Below, piece by piece: positions 43,740 through 52,351 of a stretch of 64,000 bases of DNA. Within the stretch, counting starts at the first letter, position 1. Each line of letters starts with the position of its first letter. Source of the stretch: Alteromonas macleodii (GTDB taxonomy: Bacteria; Pseudomonadota; Gammaproteobacteria; Enterobacterales; Alteromonadaceae). Location of the stretch: positions 1,384,333-1,448,332 of the forward strand of contig NZ_LR812090.1 of NCBI RefSeq assembly GCF_903772925.1, in the 5' to 3' direction. The notes below the pieces were generated by a model. That model searched no databases. It was not told the DNA's origin and was given only the letters and a program-made list of their open reading frames with translations. Position numbers and translations under genes: made by a program.

Positions 43740-46700
43740 TTAGCTCTTGCGATAGCTAACTTTAAACAGCAGGCTATAAAGCACGGGTACAGCGATAAGC
43801 GTAAGCACTGTGGCAAACGCTAATCCGCCCATAATGGTCACTGCCATATCTGCAAAAAAGGCGTCAAATAGCAGCGGTGCCATCCCTAAAATAGTCGTTA
43901 CCGCGGCTAATGATACCGGGCGTACACGGCTGATAGTAGCGTCAACAATGGCTTGCCTGATAGCTAAACCTTCCTCTATTTGAAGGTCAATTTCTTCAAT
44001 AAGCACTATGGCATTCTTAATAAGCATTCCAAACAAGCTTAAGAAGCCGAGTAGTGACATAAAGCCAAAGGGCATATCAGTACTAAGAAGTCCTGTCACA
44101 ACACCGACCACGGCCATAGGTACCACAAGCCAAATGATAAGTGGCTGGCGCGCATGACCAAATAGCAATACCGAGATAATAAACATGACTAAAAAGCCGG
44201 CGGGCAATCCGGCGCCAAGTGCTTTTTGTGCATCGCTAGAGCTTTCAAACTCGCCGCCCCATTCCAGTGAATACCCTGCCGGTAGCTCAATATCTTCAAT
44301 AAGAGGGCGAATTCTAGCCAAGGCTTTAGCCGCGGTTTCATGATCGCCTGGTTCAGCTTCTACGGTAATGGTGCGCACACGGTCGCGGCGATGAATACGC
44401 ATTTCTTCGGTCATTAGATCTAGGCCTTGCGACACCTGTGTAAAAGGCACGTACTGTCGCTGCTGTGTAGACCATACTTGCGATTCGCGTATTGACTGAA
44501 GTTCGGTATCTTCTGCCTTGCCCATTTTTGCAATAATGTTGTAGGCATAGTCGCCATCTTGCACTGTACCTAGCTGAACGCCGCTACTTGCATACTGTAT
44601 GGTTTGGCTAAAGTCACTATGTGAAACTCCAGCAATGCCAGCGTTGTAATTGTCAAACTGCGTATTAATGGCAAAGCCTTTTTCTCGCCAGTTGTGACGT
44701 ACGTCTTTCACTTGTCCGTCGGCAAACAGTAAGGCTTTAGCCTCTTCAGCCAATGTGCGAAGCACTTCGGTATCAGGGCCCGAGAAACGGGCTTCTAATT
44801 TTGCCCCCGAACCGGGCCCAAACTGCATGCGCTCCATGTAAAAGCTTGCGTCGAAATCTAGGTCGGTGAGTTTGTCGGCCAGCGCCGACTGAATGGCCGG
44901 AATATTGTCCAGTTCATTGGCGCGAACCATGAAAAAGGCATAGTTCTCGTTAGCACTTTTAGGCGCATAAGTGAGGGTGAAACGATCTGCGCCTTGCCCG
45001 ATAAAGGTGGTGACAGCCGTTACATTTTCCATTTCTAAAATACGCGCTTCTGCTTCTTTGGCAATGACTTCAGTAGCGCGTATATCTCTATCTTGCGGCC
45101 CCCAGTAATGCACAAAGAATAGCGGCGCATTTGATGGTGGGAAGAAGCCCTGTTTAACCATGCCAAAGCTTCCATAAGCCACAATGGTGATGACAAATAG
45201 CACACCAATAGTGACCCACCGAAGTTTAAGCGCGCCAAGTAACGTGCGTTTGAACCAGCGCTGTGATGCCGAGAGTTCTTTGCCAGTAGTTTGACCAATA
45301 CCTTTGCGGTAAAAGTATGCGCCCAACACTGGTACTAAGGTAACGGCCAATACCCAACTTATCATCAGTGAAACCAAGACAACGGCAAACAAAGAGTAGA
45401 GGAACTCCCCGGTGGCATCGTTGGAAAGGCCGATGCCTGAGAATGCCGCAATACCAATAACGGTTGCGCCTAGCAGAGGCCACTGAGTACGTTTAACAAT
45501 AAAGCTGGCAGATTCTTTAGCTGTAGAGCCTGTGGCCATGCGCAGCATCATACCTTCGGCAACAACAATAGCGTTATCAACCAGCATGCCCATAGCGATA
45601 ACCATAGCACCAAGAGATATTCGCTGAAGCTGAATATCCATTAGCCACATAACCAGAATTGTACCTAGCACGGTTACAAGCAGTACTGAGCCAACGACCA
45701 CACCAGAGCGCCAGCCCATAAATAAACATAGGGTTAACGTAACAACGGCTACCGACATCACTAGGTTATTAATAAAACCTGTTACAGACTCATCGACCAC
45801 AGAGGCCTGATCATAAATTGGGGTGAGCGTAATACCAACAGGTAGCTCTTGAAGTAGCTTTTCCACCTTTGCATTCACTCGTTCGCCCACATCAACAATA
45901 TTCACGTCAGTGAGAGCTGAGACAGAAAGTGTTAACGCTTCTTCACCGTTGTAGCGCACATGAACAGGCTGTATGTCCGCAGGCTCTAATTTTAATGTGG
46001 CAATATCGGCAACTCTAAGTGAACGGTTAGTGCCCGGCACTACTACTGAAAGGTTTGAGATTTCTTCAAGCCTGTCAGGTGCGCGTTCTACAATTAAACG
46101 CACATTCTTTTCGTCTACTTTAATCCGACCGCCGTTAAAGGGCCGTAAGTTATCTTCGAAAAGGGCGGCGAGATCGGGAAATGAAATGCCCAAGCCTGCC
46201 AGCTGATAGGGGTTGATATACGCCACTATCTGCTCTTTTTGAACACCAGTTACATTTACTTTGGCGACCCCTTCTGTAGTAAGTAAGTCACGTCGGATAA
46301 CCCGTGCAAATTCGCGAAGTTCACGAGTGTCAAAATCTGGTGCACTTAAGGCGTAGTAAAGGCCATACACATCACCAAAATCATCGAAGACGATGGGGGC
46401 TTGTGCGCCGGTGGGAAGTGAACTTGCAGTGTCGCGAAGACGCTTTCTTAGCTCATCCCAAATCTGCGGCAATAAATTACTGTCGTAAGTACTTTTAACT
46501 TCAACCGTAATTTCTGAAAGGCCGGGTGATGAAATTGACGTCACTTCTTTTAACTGCGGCATTTGCTGAATGGCAATTTCTAAGCGTTCGGTGACTTCGC
46601 GCTCTACTTTTTCAGCACTGGCACCAGGGTAGCTGGTGTATACCTTTACTTGTTTAATAGTAAAGGCAGGGTCTTCCAAACGGCCTATCTTACTCATAGC

Positions 46701-46781
46701 TAAAATGCCGCCTAAAAGCAGAATGACCACCATCAGCCAAATGTTGACGGGCTTATCAATTGAATAACGTGCGATATCCAT
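43740..46781 (-). CDS. RND efflux permease
   Basis: A 1013-residue inner-membrane RND pump with 12 predicted TM helices and two large periplasmic loops. Signatures: IARYSIDKPVNIWLMVVILLL at the N-terminus, LRRDL porter region, and the proton-relay segment GMLVDNAIVVAEGMM, in which the second Asp of AcrB (D407 D408) is Asn. It is smaller than the AcrB type and closer to the MexF-independent HAE1-like group found with lone adaptors. It is 3 nt from its adaptor gene, and no TolC-like gene is present. Substrates unknown; a TetR gene lies upstream on the other strand. Confidence 0.92.
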   Translation of the reverse strand: MDIARYSIDKPVNIWLMVVILLLGGILAMSKIGRLEDPAFTIKQVKVYTSYPGASAEKVEREVTERLEIAIQQMPQLKEVTSISSPGLSEITVEVKSTYDSNLLPQIWDELRKRLRDTASSLPTGAQAPIVFDDFGDVYGLYYALSAPDFDTRELREFARVIRRDLLTTEGVAKVNVTGVQKEQIVAYINPYQLAGLGISFPDLAALFEDNLRPFNGGRIKVDEKNVRLIVERAPDRLEEISNLSVVVPGTNRSLRVADIATLKLEPADIQPVHVRYNGEEALTLSVSALTDVNIVDVGERVNAKVEKLLQELPVGITLTPIYDQASVVDESVTGFINNLVMSVAVVTLTLCLFMGWRSGVVVGSVLLVTVLGTILVMWLMDIQLQRISLGAMVIAMGMLVDNAIVVAEGMMLRMATGSTAKESASFIVKRTQWPLLGATVIGIAAFSGIGLSNDATGEFLYSLFAVVLVSLMISWVLAVTLVPVLGAYFYRKGIGQTTGKELSASQRWFKRTLLGALKLRWVTIGVLFVITIVAYGSFGMVKQGFFPPSNAPLFFVHYWGPQDRDIRATEVIAKEAEARILEMENVTAVTTFIGQGADRFTLTYAPKSANENYAFFMVRANELDNIPAIQSALADKLTDLDFDASFYMERMQFGPGSGAKLEARFSGPDTEVLRTLAEEAKALLFADGQVKDVRHNWREKGFAINTQFDNYNAGIAGVSHSDFSQTIQYASSGVQLGTVQDGDYAYNIIAKMGKAEDTELQSIRESQVWSTQQRQYVPFTQVSQGLDLMTEEMRIHRRDRVRTITVEAEPGDHETAAKALARIRPLIEDIELPAGYSLEWGGEFESSSDAQKALGAGLPAGFLVMFIISVLLFGHARQPLIIWLVVPMAVVGVVTGLLSTDMPFGFMSLLGFLSLFGMLIKNAIVLIEEIDLQIEEGLAIRQAIVDATISRVRPVSLAAVTTILGMAPLLFDAFFADMAVTIMGGLAFATVLTLIAVPVLYSLLFKVSYRKS

Positions 46782-46784
46782 AAA

Positions 46785-47873
46785 TTACTTCTCTCCTTGG
46801 TAAGGAAGTACTTTCATGTCTGCACGCATTTGTGTTGCTCCAGCAGCAACCACTTGAAGGCCCAGTGATATATCGCCCTGGCCTTTACCCTTAATAATCG
46901 CGAGTTCGTTTTCTATATGCTTTACGTCAACAGGTGTTTTTACCACCGAACTTGTTTCGTCGTTATACACCCAAACTGCAAAGCCTGAGTTTTCGTCACC
47001 TACAAGGGATCTTACCGGCACAACGAAGCCTTCAGGATATAGGCTACCTTGAAGGCTTACTTTTACTACCGCTCGGGCACCTGGAGTTAGTGGCAACTCT
47101 TCACGAGGTTCCATCGCAAACACCACTTCATAGGTTTGCGACACAGGATCAGGCTGTGTTGAGTGCTCTACATAATTTACGGGGTACCACTGGTTGCGAT
47201 TTGTGGCTAAGGTCGCACTAGCTTGTTTGATCCCACGACCAATATTGGCCGTTAGCAGGCGTTCAGGAACATTGATATTAAAGTAGATTTTTGACACATC
47301 TTGAAGGCGAGCAATAGGAGTGCCCGCAGCAACAAAGCTGTTGTTTTCAACAAGGCGTTGTGACACCTTTGCGTCGAACGGGGCATAGAGCTGAGTGTAA
47401 CTTAAATCTTGCTCTGCATTTTTTAGGTCGATAACCGCAAGCTCATAAGATGTTTTCGCAGTATCGAGCGCGCTTTGTGCAAGAAGCTTTCGTGCAAACA
47501 TTTTTTCAATTCTATCTAGTTCGCGTTTTGCTTGGTCTAAACGTGTCTTCGACTCTTCCACGCGGCGCTCAAACGGTTTACGGTCGATAGTGGCCAGCAA
47601 CTTTCCTTTTTCAATATCGCTACCTGTCACTAAGTCGGTTTGAATAAGTCGACCTGAAACTTCAAAGCTTAAATCTACGGTTTTAACCGCCGAAACAACG
47701 GCGGGGAAAGTAAACTCGTCAAAATCTGGAATGTTGCTAACGGTAGCCAATTTGACGTAACGAGGCGCAGATTTTGATTGTTGCTCCACAGGTTCTTCTG
47801 AAGAGCATGCACTTAAGGTTGAAACCAATAAAACGCTTAAAAATAGAATGTGAGAGAATCGCATTACGGACAT
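46785..47873 (-). CDS. RND efflux periplasmic adaptor lipoprotein
   Basis: A 362-residue membrane-fusion protein. Signal peptide with lipobox LLVSTLSACSSEE (Cys about residue 23), beta-barrel start, a coiled-coil hairpin (about 100-155: SKTRLDQAKRELDRIEKMF and beyond) and a lipoyl-like domain (LLATIDRKPFERRV and LYAPFDAKVSQRLVENNSF). It couples the downstream permease to an outer-membrane channel. Gene order is adaptor then permease. The divergent TetR regulator starts 214 nt away. Confidence 0.92.
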   Translation of the reverse strand: MSVMRFSHILFLSVLLVSTLSACSSEEPVEQQSKSAPRYVKLATVSNIPDFDEFTFPAVVSAVKTVDLSFEVSGRLIQTDLVTGSDIEKGKLLATIDRKPFERRVEESKTRLDQAKRELDRIEKMFARKLLAQSALDTAKTSYELAVIDLKNAEQDLSYTQLYAPFDAKVSQRLVENNSFVAAGTPIARLQDVSKIYFNINVPERLLTANIGRGIKQASATLATNRNQWYPVNYVEHSTQPDPVSQTYEVVFAMEPREELPLTPGARAVVKVSLQGSLYPEGFVVPVRSLVGDENSGFAVWVYNDETSSVVKTPVDVKHIENELAIIKGKGQGDISLGLQVVAAGATQMRADMKVLPYQGEK

Positions 47874-48087
47874 AGGTGTGTGTAATCCATTGTCAGGGTA
47901 AATGAAGTATAGACATGAGAACGTTAAGTAGTGACGCTTAAACTCAAGCGCGAATAAGCAGTTATTACCTAAAGTAAACTAGTGAGTGCATTTTAGTGCG
48001 GTCGCATTGAAAAGTAAACTGTTCGGTGTAAAATGGTTAATCGCAATAACCAGCAAGGCTAAGGGGATTTATTTTGAGAGTTTCGAT

Positions 48088-48702
48088 ATGGTAGGCAATA
48101 CGAGAACGCGTAGCGATATAAAACGCGAAGCCATCATTCAGGCTGCTACTCAGGCCTTTCAAGAGTTTGGCGTAAACGGCACCAGCATGGATAAGCTGGC
48201 TGAACTGGCGAATGTGTCAAAGCGCACTGTGTATAACCATTTCTCTACCAAAGAAGAGTTGGTGATGCACTTGGTTACAGAGCAGTGGCAATCAGCAATT
48301 CTCAATATAAATAAAGAATACGATAGCGCGCTTCCGCTAGACGAACAGCTTGAAGACTTTATCTTACAAGACATAGAGTTTTTAGTGAGCGAGTCCCATT
48401 TAGACCTAGCTCGCGTGGCTATTGGCCATTTCTTTTACGAGCCAGATAAGCTAAAAGATGAAGTCGCACAGCTAAAAGCCCAAGAAACGGCAATGCATCG
48501 TTTCTTGAAAGATGCTAAAGCAGATAACAGACTCGCTTTTGATGATTTAGACCGGGTTGTTGAGGAAATTGACAGCTTAGTTAAAGGAAAGTGCTTTTGG
48601 CCTCAGCTTTTTAAAATTGAAGATACCTTGACCGATAATGACAAAAAAGATGTAGCGAAAAATACCGTCGCGCTCATCCTGAGCCGTTATGCTACGGCGT
48701 AG
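48088..48702 (+). CDS. TetR-family transcriptional regulator
   Basis: 204 residues from ATG 48088; the frame extends further upstream but that part does not look like TetR. The N-terminal helix-turn-helix is seen in REAIIQAATQAFQEFG and NGTSMDKLAELANVSKRTVYNHFSTKEELVM (in two parts). The C-terminal ligand domain is helical (about 65-200) and includes an acidic stretch. It is divergent from the RND adaptor-permease operon and probably represses it. No clean palindrome was found in the 214-nt gap by eye. Confidence 0.88.
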   Translation: MVGNTRTRSDIKREAIIQAATQAFQEFGVNGTSMDKLAELANVSKRTVYNHFSTKEELVMHLVTEQWQSAILNINKEYDSALPLDEQLEDFILQDIEFLVSESHLDLARVAIGHFFYEPDKLKDEVAQLKAQETAMHRFLKDAKADNRLAFDDLDRVVEEIDSLVKGKCFWPQLFKIEDTLTDNDKKDVAKNTVALILSRYATA

Positions 48703-49116
48703 CGGCTGGCTTTTTCAAACGCTTTAAAGCCTACACGGGTTCTGAATACATAACTAATACATTACCCTAATGTGCCTCCAACCTAAGATCCATGCAATTT
48801 AATACCATTACGACCCAATCCCCTTATAGCGTCGTAACCGACCAGACCGTGCATTAAAAACGCCGATATCGTTATTCTTTTGCGTGCCAAACGGCATTCA
48901 CCCATCACTTCATCGCTTAACACGTACACAGCACTATAAGTTCATTGTGCTCGACAGATTTTGAGTGAATTATTTGGCAGGCAAGCCAAACAGTGTTGAA
49001 ACACAACAGCTGCTTTTAGATTTAAACGCTTAAAAATAGTGAAGCTCAAATCGCCGGTGCTAATGCGGCAAAGCCTGATAAATAAGGCAAGTTTTCAAAA
49101 ATCCCCTTAATTAACC

Positions 49117-49213
49117 TTTTCTTAATCTTTCTGAGACAAAATTTGTGAATTTTTATTTTTTCTGTTTGATAAGCGTGCTGTTTAGCGTTTTTTTAGACTA
49201 AAGATTAAGAAAA
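49117..49213. repeat. Perfect 14-bp inverted repeat with a 69-nt spacer
   Basis: TTTTCTTAATCTTT (49117-49130) is the exact reverse complement of AAAGATTAAGAAAA (49200-49213). The spacer is A/T-rich. It could be a regulatory hairpin or the ends of a decayed mobile element; no target-site duplication is evident. Confidence 0.5.
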
Positions 49214-49292
49214 TTTATAAAGAGTTTTTAAATTTTGATGTATTTGCTCTCGTCATTTTGACATTTTTTCTATATTATCCAGACCACAAATA

Positions 49293-49310
49293 GCAACTAT
49301 TATTATTTGC
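49293..49310. promoter_or_regulatory. Possible Fur-like box upstream of the receptor gene
   Basis: GCAACTATTATTATTTGC has inverted GCAA/TTGC ends and a TATTATTAT core, close in type to iron boxes but not a strict Fur consensus. It lies about 130 nt before the TTG start. The gene product, a siderophore-type receptor, makes iron control plausible. Confidence 0.35.
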
Positions 49311-49437
49311 AATTGCAAAAGGAATGAAAAGTTAAGCGGTTTGGAAGAGCTAGCGACTTAAAAAAGTATTGCCGAATAATAAGGTTCTTGGTTGCCAACA
49401 AACACACAACACTTTGAAGAACACTTGGAGAGTAATT

Positions 49438-51513
49438 TTGAAATTCAAACTTACGAGTATTGCCACTGCGATAATGTTAAGCCCAGCTGTATTTGCTGCT
49501 GATATGGAAGACATTGAAAGACTGACGGTAGAAGGTAAATACCTTTCGGTTAACCAGTCTAACTCTATTAAGAGCCCAACGCCTATCCTCGATGTGCCGC
49601 AAAGCTTGTCAATTATCACCGCTGAAGAAATTACGGCTCGCGGTATTACAAGCATTGGACAAATTATTGACTACGCACCAGGTGTTAATACATCTCAAGG
49701 CGAAGGTCACCGCGATGCAGTGGTATTTCGTGGTGTACGTTCAACAGCCGACTTTTACTTAGACGGTAATCGCGACGACGTCCAGTACTATCGTGCGCTA
49801 TACAACGTCGAACAAGTAGAGATTCTTCGTGGACCGAATGCATTGCTATTCGGCCGTGGCGGTACGGGCGGTATCCTAAACCGAGTATCTAAAAAAGCGA
49901 AAACGGGCGAAAAATTCGTAAACTACAACGTTTCTGCTAACACTTTTGGCGCTTACAACCTTCAACTAGATACCAACGTTGATACAGGGGATAAGTCTGC
50001 GCTTCGCATTAATGCAATGTATGAAAGCCTTGATAACCACCGTGACTTTTACGATGGCGACCGCTATGGTTTTAACCCAACTGCACGTTTTGAAGTAAGC
50101 GACGATACCATTGTTGATGTGTCATACGAATATATCGATCACGAGCGCTTCATTGACCGTGGTGTGCCAACGGCAAACGGTGAACCTGTAGAAGCATTTG
50201 AAGAAATAGTATTTGGCGACCCAGAAAATAACTACCAAACTCTAGGTGCCGACGTATTTCGCGCAAACGTTGAACACACGTTTTCTGACAGCTTAAAAGG
50301 TAACTTCAACGCCTTTTACGGTGACTACGACAAAGTTTACTCAAACTTTTACGCCGCGGCTTATGACGCTGACGCTGAAGTGGTAACCCTTGACGGTTAT
50401 GTAGATACTACTCAGCGTGAAAACCTTATCTTGTCTTCAAACTTAGTAGGCGAGTTCGCAACTGGCAGTATTGAGCATACGGTTATCTTTGGTGGTGAGG
50501 TTATTAATACCAAGTCGAATCAAGACCGTTATAACCCTGTATTTGATTCTACAGATGGCGATAGAGAAGCGTTTAATGTAACACGCCCACTTAGTTTCAG
50601 AGGCCTAACTGGTACTAACTCAGTTGGCGAAACAGTTACTGCTACTTTTAGTGATGTAAACGACGATACACACGTAGACCTTGATGTTTACTCTTTCTAC
50701 GTGCAAGACGAAATTGCACTATCAGAAAACTTCGACCTAGTGCTAGGCGCACGTTTTGATAGCTTCGATATTGAAGTGTTTAACGTTGTTGCAGCAGAAA
50801 CACGCAGCAGAAAAGACGAAGAAGTATCGCCACGTGCGGGCCTTGTTTACAAGCCACAAGAGAATATCTCAATTTATGCAAGCTACAGCGAGTCATTCTT
50901 ACCACGCAGTGGCGAGCAGTATGCGAATATCAACGGTGATGCTGACGCACTTGACCCAGATACTTTCACTAACCAAGAAATTGGTATTAAGTGGGACTTC
51001 AGTGAGAGCATGAGCTTTACGGCTGCTATCTTTGAAAATGAGCAAACGTCTCTTGATAACGACCCTAACGATGCAGAGAGCTTCATAGAAGTTGATTCAG
51101 ATGTATCAGGTTTTGAGCTTCAGCTTCAAGGTTATATCACTGATAAGTGGTACGTTACTGCTAACTACAGCAACCTAGACGGCGAGAATGCAAGTGGCGT
51201 GGAGCTTCGTGAGCTACCTGAAAATACCATGTCAGTTTGGACAACTTATGAAGTAAATGAAGTATTTGGCTTCGGCATTGGCGCAACATACCAAGACGAA
51301 AGCAAGGTATCGACAAGCGCTACGTCACCTGTACTGCCAAGCTATACCCGTGTTGATGCATCGGCGTACTACACACTTAGCGACAAAACACGTCTTCAGC
51401 TAAACGTAGAAAACTTAACTGATACGCTTTACTTCCCTAATGCACACTCTACGCATCAGGTTACAGTTGGCGCACCAATCAACGCGCGTTTATCTCTGAT
51501 TGGTTCTTTCTAA
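49438..51513 (+). CDS. TonB-dependent siderophore-type receptor
   Basis: 691 residues from TTG 49438, chosen because GGAGAG lies 5 nt upstream and it gives a clean signal peptide (KFKLTSIATAIMLSPAVFAAD). Plug domain: SPTPILDVPQSLSIITAEEITARG, then GQIIDYAPGVNTSQGEGHRDAVVFRG and EQVEILRGPNALLFGRGGTGGILNRVSK (in two parts), typical of ferric-siderophore receptors such as FhuA/FoxA types. The barrel (about 200-691) ends in NARLSLIGSF with terminal Phe. TonB is not in the window. Substrate siderophore unknown. Confidence 0.92.
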   Translation: MKFKLTSIATAIMLSPAVFAADMEDIERLTVEGKYLSVNQSNSIKSPTPILDVPQSLSIITAEEITARGITSIGQIIDYAPGVNTSQGEGHRDAVVFRGVRSTADFYLDGNRDDVQYYRALYNVEQVEILRGPNALLFGRGGTGGILNRVSKKAKTGEKFVNYNVSANTFGAYNLQLDTNVDTGDKSALRINAMYESLDNHRDFYDGDRYGFNPTARFEVSDDTIVDVSYEYIDHERFIDRGVPTANGEPVEAFEEIVFGDPENNYQTLGADVFRANVEHTFSDSLKGNFNAFYGDYDKVYSNFYAAAYDADAEVVTLDGYVDTTQRENLILSSNLVGEFATGSIEHTVIFGGEVINTKSNQDRYNPVFDSTDGDREAFNVTRPLSFRGLTGTNSVGETVTATFSDVNDDTHVDLDVYSFYVQDEIALSENFDLVLGARFDSFDIEVFNVVAAETRSRKDEEVSPRAGLVYKPQENISIYASYSESFLPRSGEQYANINGDADALDPDTFTNQEIGIKWDFSESMSFTAAIFENEQTSLDNDPNDAESFIEVDSDVSGFELQLQGYITDKWYVTANYSNLDGENASGVELRELPENTMSVWTTYEVNEVFGFGIGATYQDESKVSTSATSPVLPSYTRVDASAYYTLSDKTRLQLNVENLTDTLYFPNAHSTHQVTVGAPINARLSLIGSF

Positions 51514-51543
51514 GTAAAACTGAAAGATTATCCATAGAATTTG

Positions 51544-51574
51544 AAAGCCATTCGTGAAAGCGAATGGCTTTTTT
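51544..51574 (+). terminator. Terminator after the receptor gene
   Basis: AAAGCCATTCG (51544-51554) and CGAATGGCTTT around TGAAAG, followed by TTTTTATTTT; 30 nt after the stop. Confidence 0.92.
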
Positions 51575-51654
51575 ATTTTGCAGAAAAGTTTTTTAAGCTG
51601 CGCTGGCGTTATTAGCGTATTTGCAGCTAACACTGTTTTACCTTCATACTGTCT

Positions 51655-51725
51655 AAGTCAGCAAGTCAGCAAGTCAGCAAGTCAGCAAGTCAGCAAGTCA
51701 GCAAGTCAGCAAGTCAGCAAGTCAG
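51655..51725. repeat. 8-bp tandem repeat (AAGTCAGC), about 8.9 copies
   Basis: Eight full copies of AAGTCAGC (51655-51718) plus seven bases of a ninth, without mismatch. It ends 2 nt before the TAA (on the minus strand) of the GNAT gene, and lies downstream of the receptor terminator. The unit is not a multiple of 3, so copy-number change would shift frame if it lay in a gene. Confidence 0.9.
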
Positions 51726-51727
51726 GG

Positions 51728-52216
51728 TTAAGCCTGTTTTGCGAAGTCGATAAGAGTCTGTCCATCCATGCGATAGCCTAACCATTCACTCTTAGGTTTT
51801 GCGCCTAACGATTCATAGAAATCGATAGCTGGCTTATTCCAATCTAAAACACTCCACTCAAAACGGCCGCAGTCGTTTTCTACAGCTGTTTTTGCTAAAT
51901 GTTGCAGCAGCGCTTTACCCGCACCTAGGCCACGAAATTTCGGTGAAACATAAAGATCTTCAAGATAAAGTCCGTTGCGACCTTGCCAGGTGGAATAATT
52001 AAAAAAGTACACTGCAAAGCCGATAGGTGTGCTGTTATTCTCGCAGATAACGCAATGAGCAGTGGCACCTTCGCCAAATAGTGTCTTTAGAAGCGCCGCT
52101 TCAGAGGCTTCTACTTCATGCTCAGCTTTTTCATAAATGGCAAGTTCTAGAATGAATTGGCGAATTTGTGAAATATCGTCAGGTGTTGCTGGTCTTATTG
52201 AAATTGCGTTATTCAT
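51728..52216 (-). CDS. GNAT-family N-acetyltransferase
   Basis: A 162-residue GNAT: SIRPATPDDISQIRQFILEL at the start, the acetyl-CoA pyrophosphate-binding loop in RGLGAGKALLQHLAK (about 95-109) and YESLGAKPKSEW near the end. The form is close to spermidine/diamine acetyltransferase-like proteins, but the acceptor is unknown. Its stop codon lies directly next to an 8-bp tandem repeat. Transcription is toward the repeat. Upstream lies the terminator of the second RND operon. Confidence 0.88.
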   Translation of the reverse strand: MNNAISIRPATPDDISQIRQFILELAIYEKAEHEVEASEAALLKTLFGEGATAHCVICENNSTPIGFAVYFFNYSTWQGRNGLYLEDLYVSPKFRGLGAGKALLQHLAKTAVENDCGRFEWSVLDWNKPAIDFYESLGAKPKSEWLGYRMDGQTLIDFAKQA

Positions 52217-52243
52217 AGTGTTTTCTCTTCAATAGGCTTGAAA

Positions 52244-52270
52244 AAAAATGAGCCTCGAAGGCTCATTTTT
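52244..52270 (-). terminator. Terminator of the second RND operon
   Basis: On the minus strand AAAAATGAGCC / GGCTCATTTTT form the stem, followed by a run of T. It lies 82 nt after the RND permease stop and before the GNAT gene start. Confidence 0.88.
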
Positions 52271-52351
52271 AAAAGTTAAGTGCGTTTCTAACACTAACTA
52301 GTGAACGGCTATATAGTGAGTGCTATCCGCTAGTCAGTTGTTAGTTAACTG

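Larger units (their letters stand above)
48703..49437. other. Long non-coding region before the siderophore receptor gene
   Basis: About 735 nt. Two short frames (a 21-codon ATG frame at 48794 and fragments ending LLLDLNA near 49033) look like eroded protein but cannot be joined into a gene. Two structures are clear: the 14-bp inverted repeat with arms at 49117-49130 and 49200-49213, and a possible Fur-like box at 49293. The leftmost part shows no signal I recognise. Confidence 0.45.

Noticed and set aside
45035..45483. Two minus-strand frames inside the RND permease gene
   Set aside because: They are alternative frames of the permease, whose own frame carries clear RND motifs.
47986..48087. 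N-terminal extension of the TetR frame
   Set aside because: The TetR helix-turn-helix region begins after the ATG at 48088; the extra 34 residues are unlike the family.
48794..48859. 21-codon frame MQFNTITTQSPYSVVTDQTVH
   Set aside because: It ends quickly, has no ribosome site and no family match; at most a decayed gene fragment.
51655..51725. CRISPR-like array
   Set aside because: The 8-bp unit is repeated without spacers and no cas genes are present, so it is a microsatellite.
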